Made by a program: the position numbers and the translations under genes. Below the pieces are notes generated by a model. The model saw nothing but the letters and a program-made list of their open reading frames with translations. It had not been told where the DNA came from and ran no database searches. Of a stretch of DNA of 48,409 bases, positions 1 through 9,080 are shown piece by piece. Every line of letters starts with the position of its first letter. Position 1 is the stretch's first letter. Source of the DNA: Tepidibacillus fermentans (GTDB taxonomy: Bacteria; Bacillota; Bacilli; Tepidibacillales; Tepidibacillaceae); the NCBI RefSeq assembly GCF_004342885.1, contig NZ_SMAB01000017.1:1-48409 (forward strand), read 5' to 3'.

Positions 1-93
1 CCTAAATTTCCCCCGTTAACCAAGAATTCTATCCCTATTATACAAAAAAACCTGTAGATTTGGCCACTAGTTAGGGACTTTGTCTACAAGCTG

Positions 94-124
94 AAGGCAC
101 CTCGATGAGGTGCCTTTTCTTTGC
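94..124 (+). terminator. Rho-independent terminator of an upstream gene
   Basis: A 10-bp perfect stem (94-103 with 107-116) with a 3-nt loop is followed by a T-rich run on the plus strand. It would end a plus-strand transcript entering from outside the window. It lies just beyond the 3' end of selB, so it may also separate the two convergent units. The 1-93 stretch before it shows no gene. Confidence 0.75.
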
Positions 125-126
125 AT

Positions 127-2046
127 TTATTTTCGTAATTCACGGTAATTTTGACCTTGACGTAAGACAGTTACTTTTTCTTGGTCTAGCAGTTCCATTA
201 AAGGTACCAGATATTTTCTGGACACATTCAAGAGTTCTTTTGCTTGTTGAATCGTGATCTGTTGTTCTTTGCGCAGAAAATCAATAATGATTGCTTTTAG
301 TTTTTCAAAAGTTTGCTGATGAATGATCATTTTATCAGTCAGTTTCAAAATTTTCCCTTGATTTAAAAGGAAATTGTATAGTTCATTCTTTTCTTTTTCA
401 TTCAGCTTTACTTCCTTAGTCAAGTCATCCCAGGAATCAGGTGTAAAACCTTGTTCGATCAATTTTTGCTCGAGTTGATTTGCTTTCTCTTGAAGAGTTG
501 GAGGTAATTGTGGTTTGAATGTTGGCAAAGCAACAAACTCCTCTTTTACCATAAGTAAACGTTTCTCTCCCCAATAATCAAATACGTTTTGAGCCATTTT
601 CGGTTTCAATTTTTCCATAAATTGCTTCATGAACTCAGCTTTTGGGTATCCTAAGCGTAATGGATAGGTTTTATGATATGTTTCTAAGGTAGAAACGATT
701 TGTTTTTCGATTTTTTCTAGTTGAGTTCTTGCAGCGTAAAATGGGTCTTGGCTTCCAGATTGAAATTCTATGATCTGTAGCTGTTTTGTTAATTTACTTA
801 ACCCTACTTCAATTTCGTTTTTTGGAAGAATCAATAGGGTTGATAGTTCTTGTATTGTTAAAAACACTTGTGAGCTTGATTGTAATTGTTGAAGAATGAG
901 TTCATCTAAGGTTCCCTTGCTTTTTTGCTTTAACAAATCAATCGTTTCCTGACGATATTTATGTTTTTTTGCATTGGGATCGATAATCGATCCACCACCA
1001 ATAGTTGTTGATGGAGAAGGACGACGAATGATAAAACGTTCTTTCCGTGATGAGATAATGGGTTCTTCTAGCTTAATCTGGCAATATACTGTTTCACCTG
1101 GTAGCGCTTCTTTACGATCATAAAATAGAACTGTACCCATCACTTCAGTCGTACCAATATGGATTTTGACCTCACTGTTTTGTTTTAGTGCAAAATCGAT
1201 TTCATTTAGAAGATGTAACTCCACATCGACTCTTTGACTTGGTTCCCATTGACCAGGGGTAACTACCGAATCTCCCCTTTGTAAATCTTCTACTTCGATC
1301 CCTGTTAGATTGATCGCAACCCGCTGACCAGCGAAAGCTTTATCAACACTTTGGGAGTGAACTTGGAGACTTCGTACACGTACTTTGTGATTAGAGGGCT
1401 GAATTTCGAGTTCTTGTCCTACTTCTATCGTTCCTGAATAAACGGTTCCTGTAACAACGGTACCAATTCCTTTTAATGTAAAGACACGATCAATAGGCAT
1501 ACGAAAGAAACCAGTTGAAGTTCGTTCTGGGATTTGGCTAAGCATCTCTTGGATGAGAAGTTTTAATTCATCTATTCCTTCATGGGTAGTACTTGAAACT
1601 GCTAGAATAGGTGCGTTTTTTAAGATCGTACCTCTTAATATTTCTTTAATATCCTCTTTTACTAATTCAATGAAATCTTCATCTACAAGATCTTTTTTCG
1701 TTAAAACGATAATCCCATGTTCGATTCCTAGGAGTTCTAGAATTTGAAGATGTTCTTTGGTTTGCGGCATGATTCCTTCATCGGCAGCGATAATCAGTAA
1801 AACAAGATCGATTCCGACAACCCCAGCTACCATATGACGAATAAATTTTTCATGGCCAGGAACATCGATTAATGAAACCTGATCACCATTGGGTAATGTA
1901 AAAGGAGCAAAACCTAATTCGATTGATATATTTCTTTCTCTTTCTTCTTTTAAGCGGTCTGTGTTGATCCCTGTAAGAGCTGTTGATAAAGTAGTTTTTC
2001 CATGGTCGATATGACCAGCTGTACCAACAATATAGTGTTTCCTCAT
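127..2046 (-). CDS. selB: Selenocysteine-specific translation elongation factor SelB
   Basis: SelB is the special EF-Tu-like GTPase that carries Sec-tRNA(Sec) to UGA codons marked by a SECIS element. The 639-aa protein has the GTPase motifs G1 GHIDHGKT (11-18), G3 DVPGHE (61-66) and G4 TKKD (116-119). EF-Tu-like beta-barrel domains follow, and the long C-terminal part (about 350-639) fits the winged-helix repeats that bind SECIS RNA. The length is normal for bacterial SelB. The ATG start has an AAGGAG-type site 6-10 bases upstream. A TATAAT-like -10 lies at 2095-2100. No selA or selD is in the window, but selC lies 5.6 kb away and is the prophage target, so the Sec machinery is likely functional. 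Confidence 0.97.
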   Translation of the reverse strand: MRKHYIVGTAGHIDHGKTTLSTALTGINTDRLKEERERNISIELGFAPFTLPNGDQVSLIDVPGHEKFIRHMVAGVVGIDLVLLIIAADEGIMPQTKEHLQILELLGIEHGIIVLTKKDLVDEDFIELVKEDIKEILRGTILKNAPILAVSSTTHEGIDELKLLIQEMLSQIPERTSTGFFRMPIDRVFTLKGIGTVVTGTVYSGTIEVGQELEIQPSNHKVRVRSLQVHSQSVDKAFAGQRVAINLTGIEVEDLQRGDSVVTPGQWEPSQRVDVELHLLNEIDFALKQNSEVKIHIGTTEVMGTVLFYDRKEALPGETVYCQIKLEEPIISSRKERFIIRRPSPSTTIGGGSIIDPNAKKHKYRQETIDLLKQKSKGTLDELILQQLQSSSQVFLTIQELSTLLILPKNEIEVGLSKLTKQLQIIEFQSGSQDPFYAARTQLEKIEKQIVSTLETYHKTYPLRLGYPKAEFMKQFMEKLKPKMAQNVFDYWGEKRLLMVKEEFVALPTFKPQLPPTLQEKANQLEQKLIEQGFTPDSWDDLTKEVKLNEKEKNELYNFLLNQGKILKLTDKMIIHQQTFEKLKAIIIDFLRKEQQITIQQAKELLNVSRKYLVPLMELLDQEKVTVLRQGQNYRELRK

Positions 2047-2094
2047 ATGTATAACTCCTTCTAAAACACGATGGAATATAAAAATGATATAGTT

Positions 2095-2123
2095 ATTATA
2101 ACAAAAATTTTCATATCGTTAAA
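2095..2123 (-). promoter_or_regulatory. Putative selB promoter
   Basis: On the minus strand a perfect TATAAT (2095-2100) lies 17 bp from TTTAAC (2118-2123), about 50 bases before the selB start. The -35 is weak and overlaps the T-tract of the preceding terminator. Confidence 0.4.
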
Positions 2124-2160
2124 AAATGAAAAAGGTACTGACTCATAAGAATCAGCACCC
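2122..2160 (-). terminator. Terminator of the Tyr/Trp-rich protein gene
   Basis: Read on the minus strand, an 8-bp stem (2152-2159 with 2134-2141, one G-T wobble) is followed by a T-rich tract at 2133-2121. It lies 36 bases after the stop of the 150-aa gene and separates it from selB. Confidence 0.75.
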
Positions 2161-2195
2161 ATCAATGAGTAACTTAATTTATACTTATCTATGTT

Positions 2196-2648
2196 TTACC
2201 ACCACCAACGTCCCCATGGACGAAATCCCCACCATGGGCGATATCTCCACCAAGGACCGAATCCCCAAAAAGGATAGCCAAATCCAAACCATGGATAGAA
2301 ACCAAATTGTTGGATATCAGCATCTTCAAACTCATCCATATCATCTATATCAAGAAGATCAGTTTCTTCAGCTTCACGAGTATATGGAACATTCCAACCA
2401 CCATACCATGGGTATTGACTATACCACCAAGGTCTTCTCCTTGGTCTGCGTCCATACCATGGGTACTGGCCATACCATGGATATTGTTGACCGTACCATG
2501 GATATTGACCATAAGGATATTGGCCATATCCTGGATAAAAAGGATATAATTGTTGATCTAAATCTGCAGTTTGTTCGCTATCAGTGAAATCATCTGTTGT
2601 GAGCCCTTCTAATTGTTCCTCATTTTGGTTGACATTCAAGTTTTCCAT
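2196..2648 (-). CDS. Tyr/Trp/Gly-rich repetitive protein, function unknown
   Basis: I do not recognise a named family. The 150-aa product starts at an ATG with a strong AGAAGGAGG site and ends before a clear terminator, so it looks like a real gene. It has an acidic N-terminus (10-33), a block of YPWYG/YGQ repeats (35-83), an Arg cluster (67-71), a second acidic stretch (93-112), and a C-terminus of aromatic pairs (WW, FW, RPWW) ending in three Trp. It has no signal peptide or membrane segment. Composition recalls small aromatic-rich spore-coat or surface proteins, but this is inference from composition only. A possible SigE-like -10 (CATACATT) lies upstream on the minus strand. Confidence 0.75.
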   Translation of the reverse strand: MENLNVNQNEEQLEGLTTDDFTDSEQTADLDQQLYPFYPGYGQYPYGQYPWYGQQYPWYGQYPWYGRRPRRRPWWYSQYPWYGGWNVPYTREAEETDLLDIDDMDEFEDADIQQFGFYPWFGFGYPFWGFGPWWRYRPWWGFRPWGRWWW

Positions 2649-2906
2649 TTTTTTTAAATCCTCCTTCTGGTATATTGCCTATCACATCATCAATGTATGG
2701 TGAAATACCCAGAAAGGATACAAAAAAATTTAATTTAGGCAAAAGCCTAAAAAACTTTTCATCCTATCATCCTAGTTTAAGGTTATGGTGGAAAACATTT
2801 ATTACATGAGATTCAACAAGAAACGATAAAATAAGTGAACAGAATCGAAAAATTAAAACGATCTTGGAAGAAATGAAGGAGACATTGGTATATCAAAGCC
2901 ATTTTC
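2649..2906. other. Intergenic region with a perfect small palindrome
   Basis: No ORF with a start and RBS is seen. A perfect 7-bp inverted repeat (2734-2740 with 2745-2751, TTTAGGC/GCCTAAA) lies between the divergent minus-strand aromatic-rich gene and the pab operon. It could be an operator or an RNA hairpin in the minus-strand leader. Confidence 0.4.
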
Positions 2907-2935
2907 TTGTTTTCATTGTGGAATGGAAATATAAT
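2907..2935 (+). promoter_or_regulatory. Putative sigma-A promoter of the pab operon
   Basis: TTGTTT (2907-2912) and TATAAT (2930-2935) are separated by exactly 17 bp, 33 bases before the pabA start. Confidence 0.65.
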
Positions 2936-2968
2936 TAAATAGTTATTAAATCTCTGGGAGTTGTGCTA

Positions 2969-3568
2969 ATGATATTAATGATTGATAATTATGATTCTTT
3001 TACCTTTAATTTAGTTCAGTACTTAAAAATACTAGGGGAATTTGTAGAAGTTCATCGTAATGATGCATTAACCATTGACCAAATTAGAACGATGAATCCA
3101 GAAATGATAGTGATTTCACCGGGGCCATGTACGCCAAACGAAGCAGGGATTTCTGTTTCAGTAGTGGAGCAATTATCCGATGAATTTCCTATTTTGGGAA
3201 TTTGTTTAGGTCATCAAATTATTGCTCAAGCATTTGGTGCAAAGATTGTTCATGCCTTAGCCCCAGTACATGGAAAAGTTCATCCGATTACTCATGATGG
3301 TAAAGGTGTATTTAAAGGGCTCAAAAATCCTCTGAATGTCACACGATATCACTCATTAATTGTGGATAAAAAATCACTACCTGAAGATTTAATCATTACT
3401 TCAACTACTGCTGAAGGAGAAATTATGGGTATACGACATAAATATAAGTTAATCGAAGGGATACAATTTCATCCTGAAGCCATTCTGACGGAACATGGCA
3501 TAGATATGCTTAGAAATTTCTTGTATCATACTAGAGAGGCGAAAAAGAATGATTATCAAACCATGTAG
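2969..3568 (+). CDS. pabA: Aminodeoxychorismate/anthranilate synthase glutamine amidotransferase
   Basis: This is the class I glutamine amidotransferase subunit that feeds ammonia to PabB to make 4-amino-4-deoxychorismate for folate. From the ATG at 2969 it has the N-terminal [12 protein letters not shown] motif, the oxyanion motif SPGPCTP (50-56), the catalytic Cys in GICLGHQ (Cys79), and the C-terminal FHPE that supplies His and Glu. A GTG at 2963 is in frame but lies only 2 bases from the GGGAG site, so ATG 2969 is better placed. It overlaps pabB by 20 bases. In Bacillales this subunit often also serves tryptophan synthesis. No trp genes are seen nearby. Confidence 0.93.
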   Translation: MILMIDNYDSFTFNLVQYLKILGEFVEVHRNDALTIDQIRTMNPEMIVISPGPCTPNEAGISVSVVEQLSDEFPILGICLGHQIIAQAFGAKIVHALAPVHGKVHPITHDGKGVFKGLKNPLNVTRYHSLIVDKKSLPEDLIITSTTAEGEIMGIRHKYKLIEGIQFHPEAILTEHGIDMLRNFLYHTREAKKNDYQTM

Positions 3569-4940
3569 TATATCTATTAAAAGCGTGGATTTATTTGAAG
3601 CAATAGCTAATGAAAAATATCCTATGTTTCTTGATAGTAATCAAAATTTTGAGGAATTAGGACGTTATTCTATCATTGTGGCGAATCCTTTTGGCTATTT
3701 AAAAACGATAGGTAATCAAACTGATCTTAATCTTCCAACTGGTCATGATAGAATAATAGGTAATCCTTTTAAAATATTAAAGGAGATGCTTATTAAATAT
3801 AAAGTTAAAAATAATACAAAGTTTCCATTTGTTGGTGGATTGGTTGGCTATCTTGCTTATGACCTTGCTCATTTTATTGAAAAGCTTCCAACGAACACAA
3901 TTGATGATATTCAAATACCAGATATGTTTTTTGGACTCTATGATGGTGGAGTTATCTTTGATCATTACAATGAGAAGGTATTTATTGTTGATAGTGGTGT
4001 TAGAGAAAATGAAAATGAACGGATTTTATGGTGGGAGAGGAAAATAAAACAAACAAAACAGTCAATGAACTTGCATCTTTATCATGATACTCCACCTTAT
4101 CCCGATAGAAAAAAAGATCACAGCGCATTTAAAGGGAACATGAGTAAACAAGAATATTTTGAAAGTATATTAAAAATTAAAGAGTATATTAAGAATGGAG
4201 ATATATACCAAGCTAACTTTACACAACGCTTTTCTGCAACATTTAAAGAAGATCCTGTCCAGCTTTATCTTCAATTAAGGGAAAAAAATCCTGCACCATT
4301 TGCAGCTTATCTTGATATAGGGGACAGCTATATTCTTTCTAGTTCACCTGAGAGATTTATCAAGCTAGTAGATCGTGTAATTGAAACAAGACCTATAAAA
4401 GGAACGATTTCAAGAGGATTAACACCAGCAGAGGATGCAAAAAACAAAAGTATATTAGAAAATAGTGAAAAAGATAAGGCAGAACTTTTGATGATTGTCG
4501 ATTTAGAACGAAATGATCTTGGTAAAGTTGCGAAAACAGGGACAGTTGAAGTCTTAGATTTATTTAAAGTTGAAGAATATACAACCGTTTACCACTTAGT
4601 TTCAACGATCAGAGCTGTTTTAGATGATGGGTACGATGTTGTTGATCTAATTCAAGCTACCTTTCCGGGAGGATCGATTACTGGAGCACCAAAAATTCGA
4701 GCGATGGAGATTATTGATGAGTTAGAGCCTACAAAAAGAAATGTTTACACTGGATCGATTGGATATATCGATTTTAGAGGAAATACCGATCTAAATATAG
4801 CGATTCGAACCATTGTGATTAAAGATGGGACTGCACATTTTCAAGTAGGTGGTGGAATTGTGTGGGATTCTGATCCTGTAAAGGAATATGATGAGAGTCT
4901 AGCAAAGGGAAAGGCTCTCTTTGAGGTTCTTAAATCGTAG
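3549..4940 (+). CDS. pabB: Aminodeoxychorismate synthase component I
   Basis: Chorismate-binding enzyme that aminates chorismate to 4-amino-4-deoxychorismate with PabA. The 463-aa protein has the N-terminal anthranilate-synthase domain and the C-terminal chorismate-binding domain. The motif RPIKGT holds Lys284, the catalytic lysine typical of PabB; TrpE has Ala in that position (PIAGT). This decides PabB over TrpE. Further family motifs are [10 protein letters not shown] and [10 protein letters not shown]. It overlaps pabA by 20 bases and is 22 bases from pabC, so the three genes form one operon. Confidence 0.93.
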   Translation: MIIKPCSISIKSVDLFEAIANEKYPMFLDSNQNFEELGRYSIIVANPFGYLKTIGNQTDLNLPTGHDRIIGNPFKILKEMLIKYKVKNNTKFPFVGGLVGYLAYDLAHFIEKLPTNTIDDIQIPDMFFGLYDGGVIFDHYNEKVFIVDSGVRENENERILWWERKIKQTKQSMNLHLYHDTPPYPDRKKDHSAFKGNMSKQEYFESILKIKEYIKNGDIYQANFTQRFSATFKEDPVQLYLQLREKNPAPFAAYLDIGDSYILSSSPERFIKLVDRVIETRPIKGTISRGLTPAEDAKNKSILENSEKDKAELLMIVDLERNDLGKVAKTGTVEVLDLFKVEEYTTVYHLVSTIRAVLDDGYDVVDLIQATFPGGSITGAPKIRAMEIIDELEPTKRNVYTGSIGYIDFRGNTDLNIAIRTIVIKDGTAHFQVGGGIVWDSDPVKEYDESLAKGKALFEVLKS

Positions 4941-4962
4941 AAGATGAAAAGGGGGAAAAGGT

Positions 4963-5763
4963 ATGATTCTATATAATGGTCAAATGATGAATAATAATAG
5001 TTCCCTTTTTTCAAGTAATGTTATTTTAGGAACAGGTATTTTTGAAACATTAACCGTTTATCATAAAAAGGCAATCGATTTAAATTCTCATATCGATCGC
5101 TTATTTTTTTCTTTAAAGTTTTTTAATCTTTATGTTGAAATTTCAAAACAAGAATTAATTTCACAAGTGGAATATTTTATCAAGCATATTGATGAAAAGA
5201 AAGTTGCTTTACGTATTACTGTTATTCAATCCACTAAAAACGAACCAGCTGATATTATTATTTCTGCGAATCATTTTCCATATCAAAAAGAAGATTATGA
5301 GAGAGGTTTTAAGATTAGTCGGTCAAGTGTTATAAGACATCGTTCTAATCCATTACTTTACCATAAGACAACAAATTATCTTCTGAATAAATTAGAATTA
5401 GAAAAAGCTCAACGTAAAGGTTATGATGAAGTTATTTTTCTTAACGAGATTGGAGCTATTACTGAGGGAACAAGAAGTAATATTTTTTTAGTTTGTAATG
5501 GCAACATCTATACACCAAAAACTTCTTGTGGTTTATTAGAAGGCGTGACTCGTAATAAAATAATAAATATTGCAAAAAAACTAGGATTTAATGTAATCAT
5601 TGATACGATTCCAAATAATTTCCTAGAAACATGTGATGAAGCTTTTTTGACTAGTTCATTGTTAGGGATTATGCCAATATCTCAAATTGAAAACAGAAAA
5701 TTAAATAGAAGTACGTTTGTAATCACACCAATATTATTGAATGAAATTAATATAGAAATGTAA
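4963..5763 (+). CDS. pabC: Aminodeoxychorismate lyase
   Basis: PLP enzyme of fold type IV (the branched-chain aminotransferase family) that splits 4-amino-4-deoxychorismate into p-aminobenzoate and pyruvate. The 266-aa length fits. Lys135 in LYHKTTNY is the expected PLP lysine, and the family's EGTRSNIF motif follows. An AAAGGGGGAAAAGG site precedes the ATG. Its position after pabA and pabB supports lyase over a D-amino-acid or branched-chain aminotransferase. No folP/folB/folK follow, unlike the B. subtilis arrangement. Confidence 0.9.
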   Translation: MILYNGQMMNNNSSLFSSNVILGTGIFETLTVYHKKAIDLNSHIDRLFFSLKFFNLYVEISKQELISQVEYFIKHIDEKKVALRITVIQSTKNEPADIIISANHFPYQKEDYERGFKISRSSVIRHRSNPLLYHKTTNYLLNKLELEKAQRKGYDEVIFLNEIGAITEGTRSNIFLVCNGNIYTPKTSCGLLEGVTRNKIINIAKKLGFNVIIDTIPNNFLETCDEAFLTSSLLGIMPISQIENRKLNRSTFVITPILLNEINIEM

Positions 5764-5781
5764 GTCTTAGAAGGGAAAATT

Positions 5782-7473
5782 ATGGAAAAAACGTGGTGGA
5801 AAGAAGCAGTAGTGTATCAAGTATATCCTCGCAGCTTTATGGATAGCAATGGAGATGGGATTGGTGATCTAAGAGGAATTACCTCTAAGCTTGATTACCT
5901 AAAAGAATTAGGAATTGATGTGATTTGGCTTTCGCCAGTCTACCAATCGCCAAATGACGATAATGGATATGATATTAGTGACTATCAAGATATAATGAAA
6001 GAATTTGGTACACTAGATGATTTTGCTGAAATGTTGACTGAAGCACATAAGCGTGGAATTAAAATTATGATGGATTTAGTTGTAAACCATACCTCTGATG
6101 AACATATTTGGTTTATTAAATCAAGAGAATCAAAGGAAAATAATCCGTACCGTGATTATTACATTTGGCGGCCAGGCAAAGTAAATGGTGAACCACCTAA
6201 TAATTGGGGATCAGCATTTGGTGGTTCAGCATGGGAATATGATGAAAAGACTGGAGAATATTATCTTCATTTATTCAGTAAAAAGCAGCCTGATTTAAAT
6301 TGGGAAAATCCTGTGCTTCGACAAGAGATTTATAAAATGATGAGATGGTGGCTAGATAAAGGTGTAGACGGCTTTCGTATGGATGTCATTAATTTTATTT
6401 CAAAAGTAGAACGCCTTCCTAATGGGGAAATGAAACCGGGACATAAATATGGCGATGGTAGTCCGTATTATATGAATGGTCCAAAAATCCATGATTACCT
6501 TCAAGAAATGAACCGGGAAGTGTTATCAAAATACGATATTATCACTGTAGGAGAAATGCCTGGCGTTGATGTGGAAGAAGCAAAATTATACACAGGTGAA
6601 TCCCAAAATGAATTACAGATGGTTTTCCATTTCAAGCATGTTGGCTTAGGTGATGGGATCTATGGAAAGTGGTCTCCGGGTGAGTGGAAACTAACAGATT
6701 TAAAGAAAATATTTGCTCATTGGCAATATGGTCTTGCAGATGATGGCTGGAATAGTTTGTATTGGAGTAATCATGATCAGCCTCGTGCCGTTTCAAGGTT
6801 TGGGAATGATAAGGAATATCGGGTGGAGACAGCAAAAATGCTTGCTACGTGTTTACATTTGCATCAAGGGACACCATATATTTATCAAGGAGAGGAAATT
6901 GGCATGACGAACGTTCAATTTCAAAACTTAGATGATTATCGAGATATTGAAACCCTTAATGCATATAGAGATCTTGTTGATAGCGGAAATCTCTCTCATG
7001 AGGAAATGATGGCTGCTATCTATCAACGTAGCCGTGATAATGCTCGAACTCCTATGCAATGGTCTAATGAGGCAAATGGAGGTTTTACGACAGGTACCCC
7101 ATGGATTCAAGTCAACCCAAACTATAAAGAAATAAATGTGGAAGAAGTGTTAAACGATCATAACTCCATCTTTTATTACTATAAAAAATTGATTCAGCTA
7201 AGAAAAGAGCACGAAATTATTGTATATGGCTTATATGATTTGATCCTTGATGATCATGAACAGATTTATGCTTTTACTCGTACATTAGATGACGAAATAC
7301 TACTTATTATCTGTAATTTTACAAGTGATACACCTGTTTTCGAATTGCCAAACAATATTACGTATGAAAAGCATTCCTTACTGATTAGCAATTATGATGT
7401 TAAAGAAGATGAAATTATTCAATCAATCATTCTCCGGCCATATGAAGCACGAGTATATTTGTTGAAGAAATAG
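5782..7473 (+). CDS. malL: Oligo-1,6-glucosidase / alpha-glucosidase (GH13)
   Basis: Cytoplasmic GH13 enzyme that removes glucose from the non-reducing end of isomalto- or malto-oligosaccharides. The 563-aa length is typical. The four conserved regions are visible: DLVVNH (98-103), GFRMDVIN with nucleophile Asp201, GEMPG with acid/base Glu257, and SNHDQPR with Asp331. The QPDLNWEN block (169-176) is typical of the oligo-1,6-glucosidase group. The Val right after the nucleophile matches enzymes that act on alpha-1,6 bonds (maltases often have Thr). There is no signal peptide. It lies 18 bases after pabC and could be co-transcribed, although the functions are unrelated. Confidence 0.93.
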   Translation: MEKTWWKEAVVYQVYPRSFMDSNGDGIGDLRGITSKLDYLKELGIDVIWLSPVYQSPNDDNGYDISDYQDIMKEFGTLDDFAEMLTEAHKRGIKIMMDLVVNHTSDEHIWFIKSRESKENNPYRDYYIWRPGKVNGEPPNNWGSAFGGSAWEYDEKTGEYYLHLFSKKQPDLNWENPVLRQEIYKMMRWWLDKGVDGFRMDVINFISKVERLPNGEMKPGHKYGDGSPYYMNGPKIHDYLQEMNREVLSKYDIITVGEMPGVDVEEAKLYTGESQNELQMVFHFKHVGLGDGIYGKWSPGEWKLTDLKKIFAHWQYGLADDGWNSLYWSNHDQPRAVSRFGNDKEYRVETAKMLATCLHLHQGTPYIYQGEEIGMTNVQFQNLDDYRDIETLNAYRDLVDSGNLSHEEMMAAIYQRSRDNARTPMQWSNEANGGFTTGTPWIQVNPNYKEINVEEVLNDHNSIFYYYKKLIQLRKEHEIIVYGLYDLILDDHEQIYAFTRTLDDEILLIICNFTSDTPVFELPNNITYEKHSLLISNYDVKEDEIIQSIILRPYEARVYLLKK

Positions 7474-7513
7474 GATCTTGATTGTATAAAATCTCATCAT
7501 TTAGACGCATAAA

Positions 7514-7546
7514 GATGACCTCAGTATTGGACTTGGGTCATTTTTA
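7514..7546 (+). terminator. Terminator after the malL-like gene
   Basis: Stem ATGACCT (7515-7521) with GGGTCAT (7535-7541), followed by TTTTT. It ends the pab/malL transcript. Confidence 0.7.
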
Positions 7547-7619
7547 AATCCCTACTGGTAAGAGTTCACGGCTTTTACAGAACATCATTAAGAGAAGATG
7601 TACCTGAATATTCCTTTTC

Positions 7620-7648
7620 TTGATTTTCATATTTAAACATGATAAAAT
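7620..7648 (+). promoter_or_regulatory. selC promoter
   Basis: TTGATT (7620-7625), a 17-bp spacer and TAAAAT (7643-7648) end 16 bases before the first base of tRNA-Sec. It is host sequence lying outside attL, so it drives the rebuilt tRNA gene. Confidence 0.65.
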
Positions 7649-7664
7649 ACTTTATGTCATTTTT

Positions 7665-7761
7665 GGGAGTGGTTGAGTAGCTGGTGCTCTTCCCGGTCTT
7701 CAAAACCGAGTGGGCGGCACGTGATGTCGCTGGTAGGTTCGATTCCTATCCACTCCCGCCA
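7665..7761 (+). tRNA. selC: tRNA-Sec (anticodon TCA)
   Basis: The 97-nt gene has an 8-bp acceptor stem (GGGAGTGG 7665-7672 with CCACTCCC 7750-7757), discriminator G, encoded CCA (7759-7761), and a long variable arm. The anticodon loop CTTCAAA (7698-7704) carries TCA at 7700-7702, which reads UGA. The 8-bp acceptor and large variable arm are hallmarks of bacterial tRNA-Sec. Bases 7665-7697 are host DNA. Bases 7698-7761 belong to the att repeat, so the 3' two-thirds came from the phage. It works with SelB encoded nearby. Confidence 0.97.
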
Positions 7762-7806
7762 ATACTTAAAAAGGCAACAACCACAAGGGTTTGTGGTTGT
7801 TTTTTT
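7698..7806 (+). repeat. attL: 109-bp core shared with attR
   Basis: Identical base for base to 43377-43485 (offset 35,679). It begins at the first base of the tRNA-Sec anticodon loop and covers the rest of the tRNA, its CCA and the whole terminator. The bases just outside differ at both ends (GGT versus AAA before; G versus A after). Confidence 0.95.
7776..7806 (+). terminator. selC terminator inside the att core
   Basis: The stem AACAACCACAA (7776-7786) pairs with TTTGTGGTTGTT, followed by T residues to 7806. The copy at attR is 43455-43485. Carrying it within the phage core keeps tRNA-Sec transcription closed after integration. Confidence 0.85.
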
Positions 7807-7856
7807 GTGCTAAAAAAGAAAGGACTAATTAAAAACGAGAAGTAAAAAAAGAGGAT

Positions 7857-7875
7857 TTGCAACCGAATTGCAACC
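7857..7875. promoter_or_regulatory. Putative integrase arm-type sites (attL side)
   Basis: Two copies of TTGCAACC (7857-7864, 7868-7875) lie on the phage side of attL. Matching copies lie on the phage side of attR (43240-43272). This fits arm sites of a tyrosine integrase with an N-terminal arm-binding domain. Read on the minus strand, the same segment can also fold as a hairpin before a T-run after int. Confidence 0.55.
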
Positions 7876-7902
7876 CTTTATCTCGCTAAAGTGTTTTTTA
7901 AA

Positions 7903-9051
7903 TTAAATTTTTGATTTCTTTATTAAATCATCAAACTTATTAGCAGCTTCTTCCTGCATATTAGGAAGAACATGAGAATAAGTATCTAATGTGATGTTTA
8001 TCGAGGAATGCCCAAGTCTTTCAGATACGATCTTAGGATGAACACCTTGCTCTAACAATAGAGTCGCATGAGTGTGTCTTAAATCGTGAAAACGAATAGG
8101 AGTTATTTCTGCTTTTTTTATTATTTTATTAAAACCTCTTGATAGCTCAGACGGCTGAAATGGATTTCCGTTAGGTTGAGCAAATACCAAATCAAAATCG
8201 TTATAAGCAGGTCCAAAACGAAGTTTATTTTCATTTTGCTTTATTTTTTGTTTTTTTAAAAGATCGATTAAAGAATCAGGAATAGAAACGGTCCTTTCTT
8301 TCCCATTTTTAGGTTCTTTAAAGATTAACCCTTTACCTTTCACTGCTTGGAGTGTTTGTCTAACAGATATTACTCTGTTATGAAAGTTAATATCTCTCCA
8401 TCTAAGACCAAGGATTTCACCTCTACGCATACCGGTATAAATAGCAGTAAAAATAATAGGGAAAAAGGGAGAGTCTTTAGCTGTTTCAAGTAATTTTGAT
8501 ATTTCTTGTTTGTTTAAAGTAACCATTTGAACTTTTTTTGGTCTGGGAGGTTCAACGGCATCAGCAACATTCCGAACAATCAGTTGCCACTTCACAGCTT
8601 GTTCTAATGCTTCCTTTAGAACTCTGTGATGATGCAGGACGGTTTGGGCAGATAAACCTCCAGTACCATCAGTTCTTCCGTGAGAAAGTTTATCTGAATA
8701 ATATCTCTGAATATGCAGAGGTTTAAGATTATCTAATGTAATGTGGCCTAGTGATGGGATAATATGTTTTTTAATGATCATTTCATAACCTTCGTAAGTC
8801 CTTGGAGCGGTATTTACCTTTGCGTAATTCTCTAACCATTGATAAAGGTAATCCCCAAGAGTTAACTTAGAAGGCTCAACATAAGTACCCATGTTCAATT
8901 CGTGAATTTTCTGTGCCATGGCTTTTTCAGCTTCTTTTTTTGTATTGAATCCTGAAAACCATTTTCGGATCCTCTTGCCCGTTTTTTCATCTCTTCCAAC
9001 ATCAATAACAAAAACCCACTTGGATCCGCGCTTTCTCACATGTCCTTTCAT
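7903..9051 (-). CDS. int: Tyrosine-family phage integrase
   Basis: Site-specific recombinase that inserts the phage at selC and, with an excisionase, removes it. The 382-aa protein has an N-terminal AP2-like arm-binding domain (1-50), a SAM-like core-binding domain (about 60-165), and the catalytic domain. The catalytic residues are Arg209 (TGMRRGE), His322 and Arg325 (FHDLRH), His348 (LGHSS) and the nucleophile Tyr358 (LDTYSH). It lies about 100 bases inside attL and reads toward it. The gene shares the minus strand with the S24-like and ImmA genes, probably as one transcript. Confidence 0.96.
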   Translation of the reverse strand: MKGHVRKRGSKWVFVIDVGRDEKTGKRIRKWFSGFNTKKEAEKAMAQKIHELNMGTYVEPSKLTLGDYLYQWLENYAKVNTAPRTYEGYEMIIKKHIIPSLGHITLDNLKPLHIQRYYSDKLSHGRTDGTGGLSAQTVLHHHRVLKEALEQAVKWQLIVRNVADAVEPPRPKKVQMVTLNKQEISKLLETAKDSPFFPIIFTAIYTGMRRGEILGLRWRDINFHNRVISVRQTLQAVKGKGLIFKEPKNGKERTVSIPDSLIDLLKKQKIKQNENKLRFGPAYNDFDLVFAQPNGNPFQPSELSRGFNKIIKKAEITPIRFHDLRHTHATLLLEQGVHPKIVSERLGHSSINITLDTYSHVLPNMQEEAANKFDDLIKKSKI

Positions 9052-9080
9052 AATGTTCTCCCCCTTGATTCTTGTTACTT

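Noticed and set aside
2126-2587. Plus-strand 153-aa ORF opposite the Tyr/Trp-rich gene
   Set aside because: It is the complement of a repetitive gene; no RBS fits, and it covers the minus-strand terminator.
3549-4940. Anthranilate synthase (TrpE) call
   Set aside because: The RPIKGT lysine and the neighbouring pabC indicate PabB.
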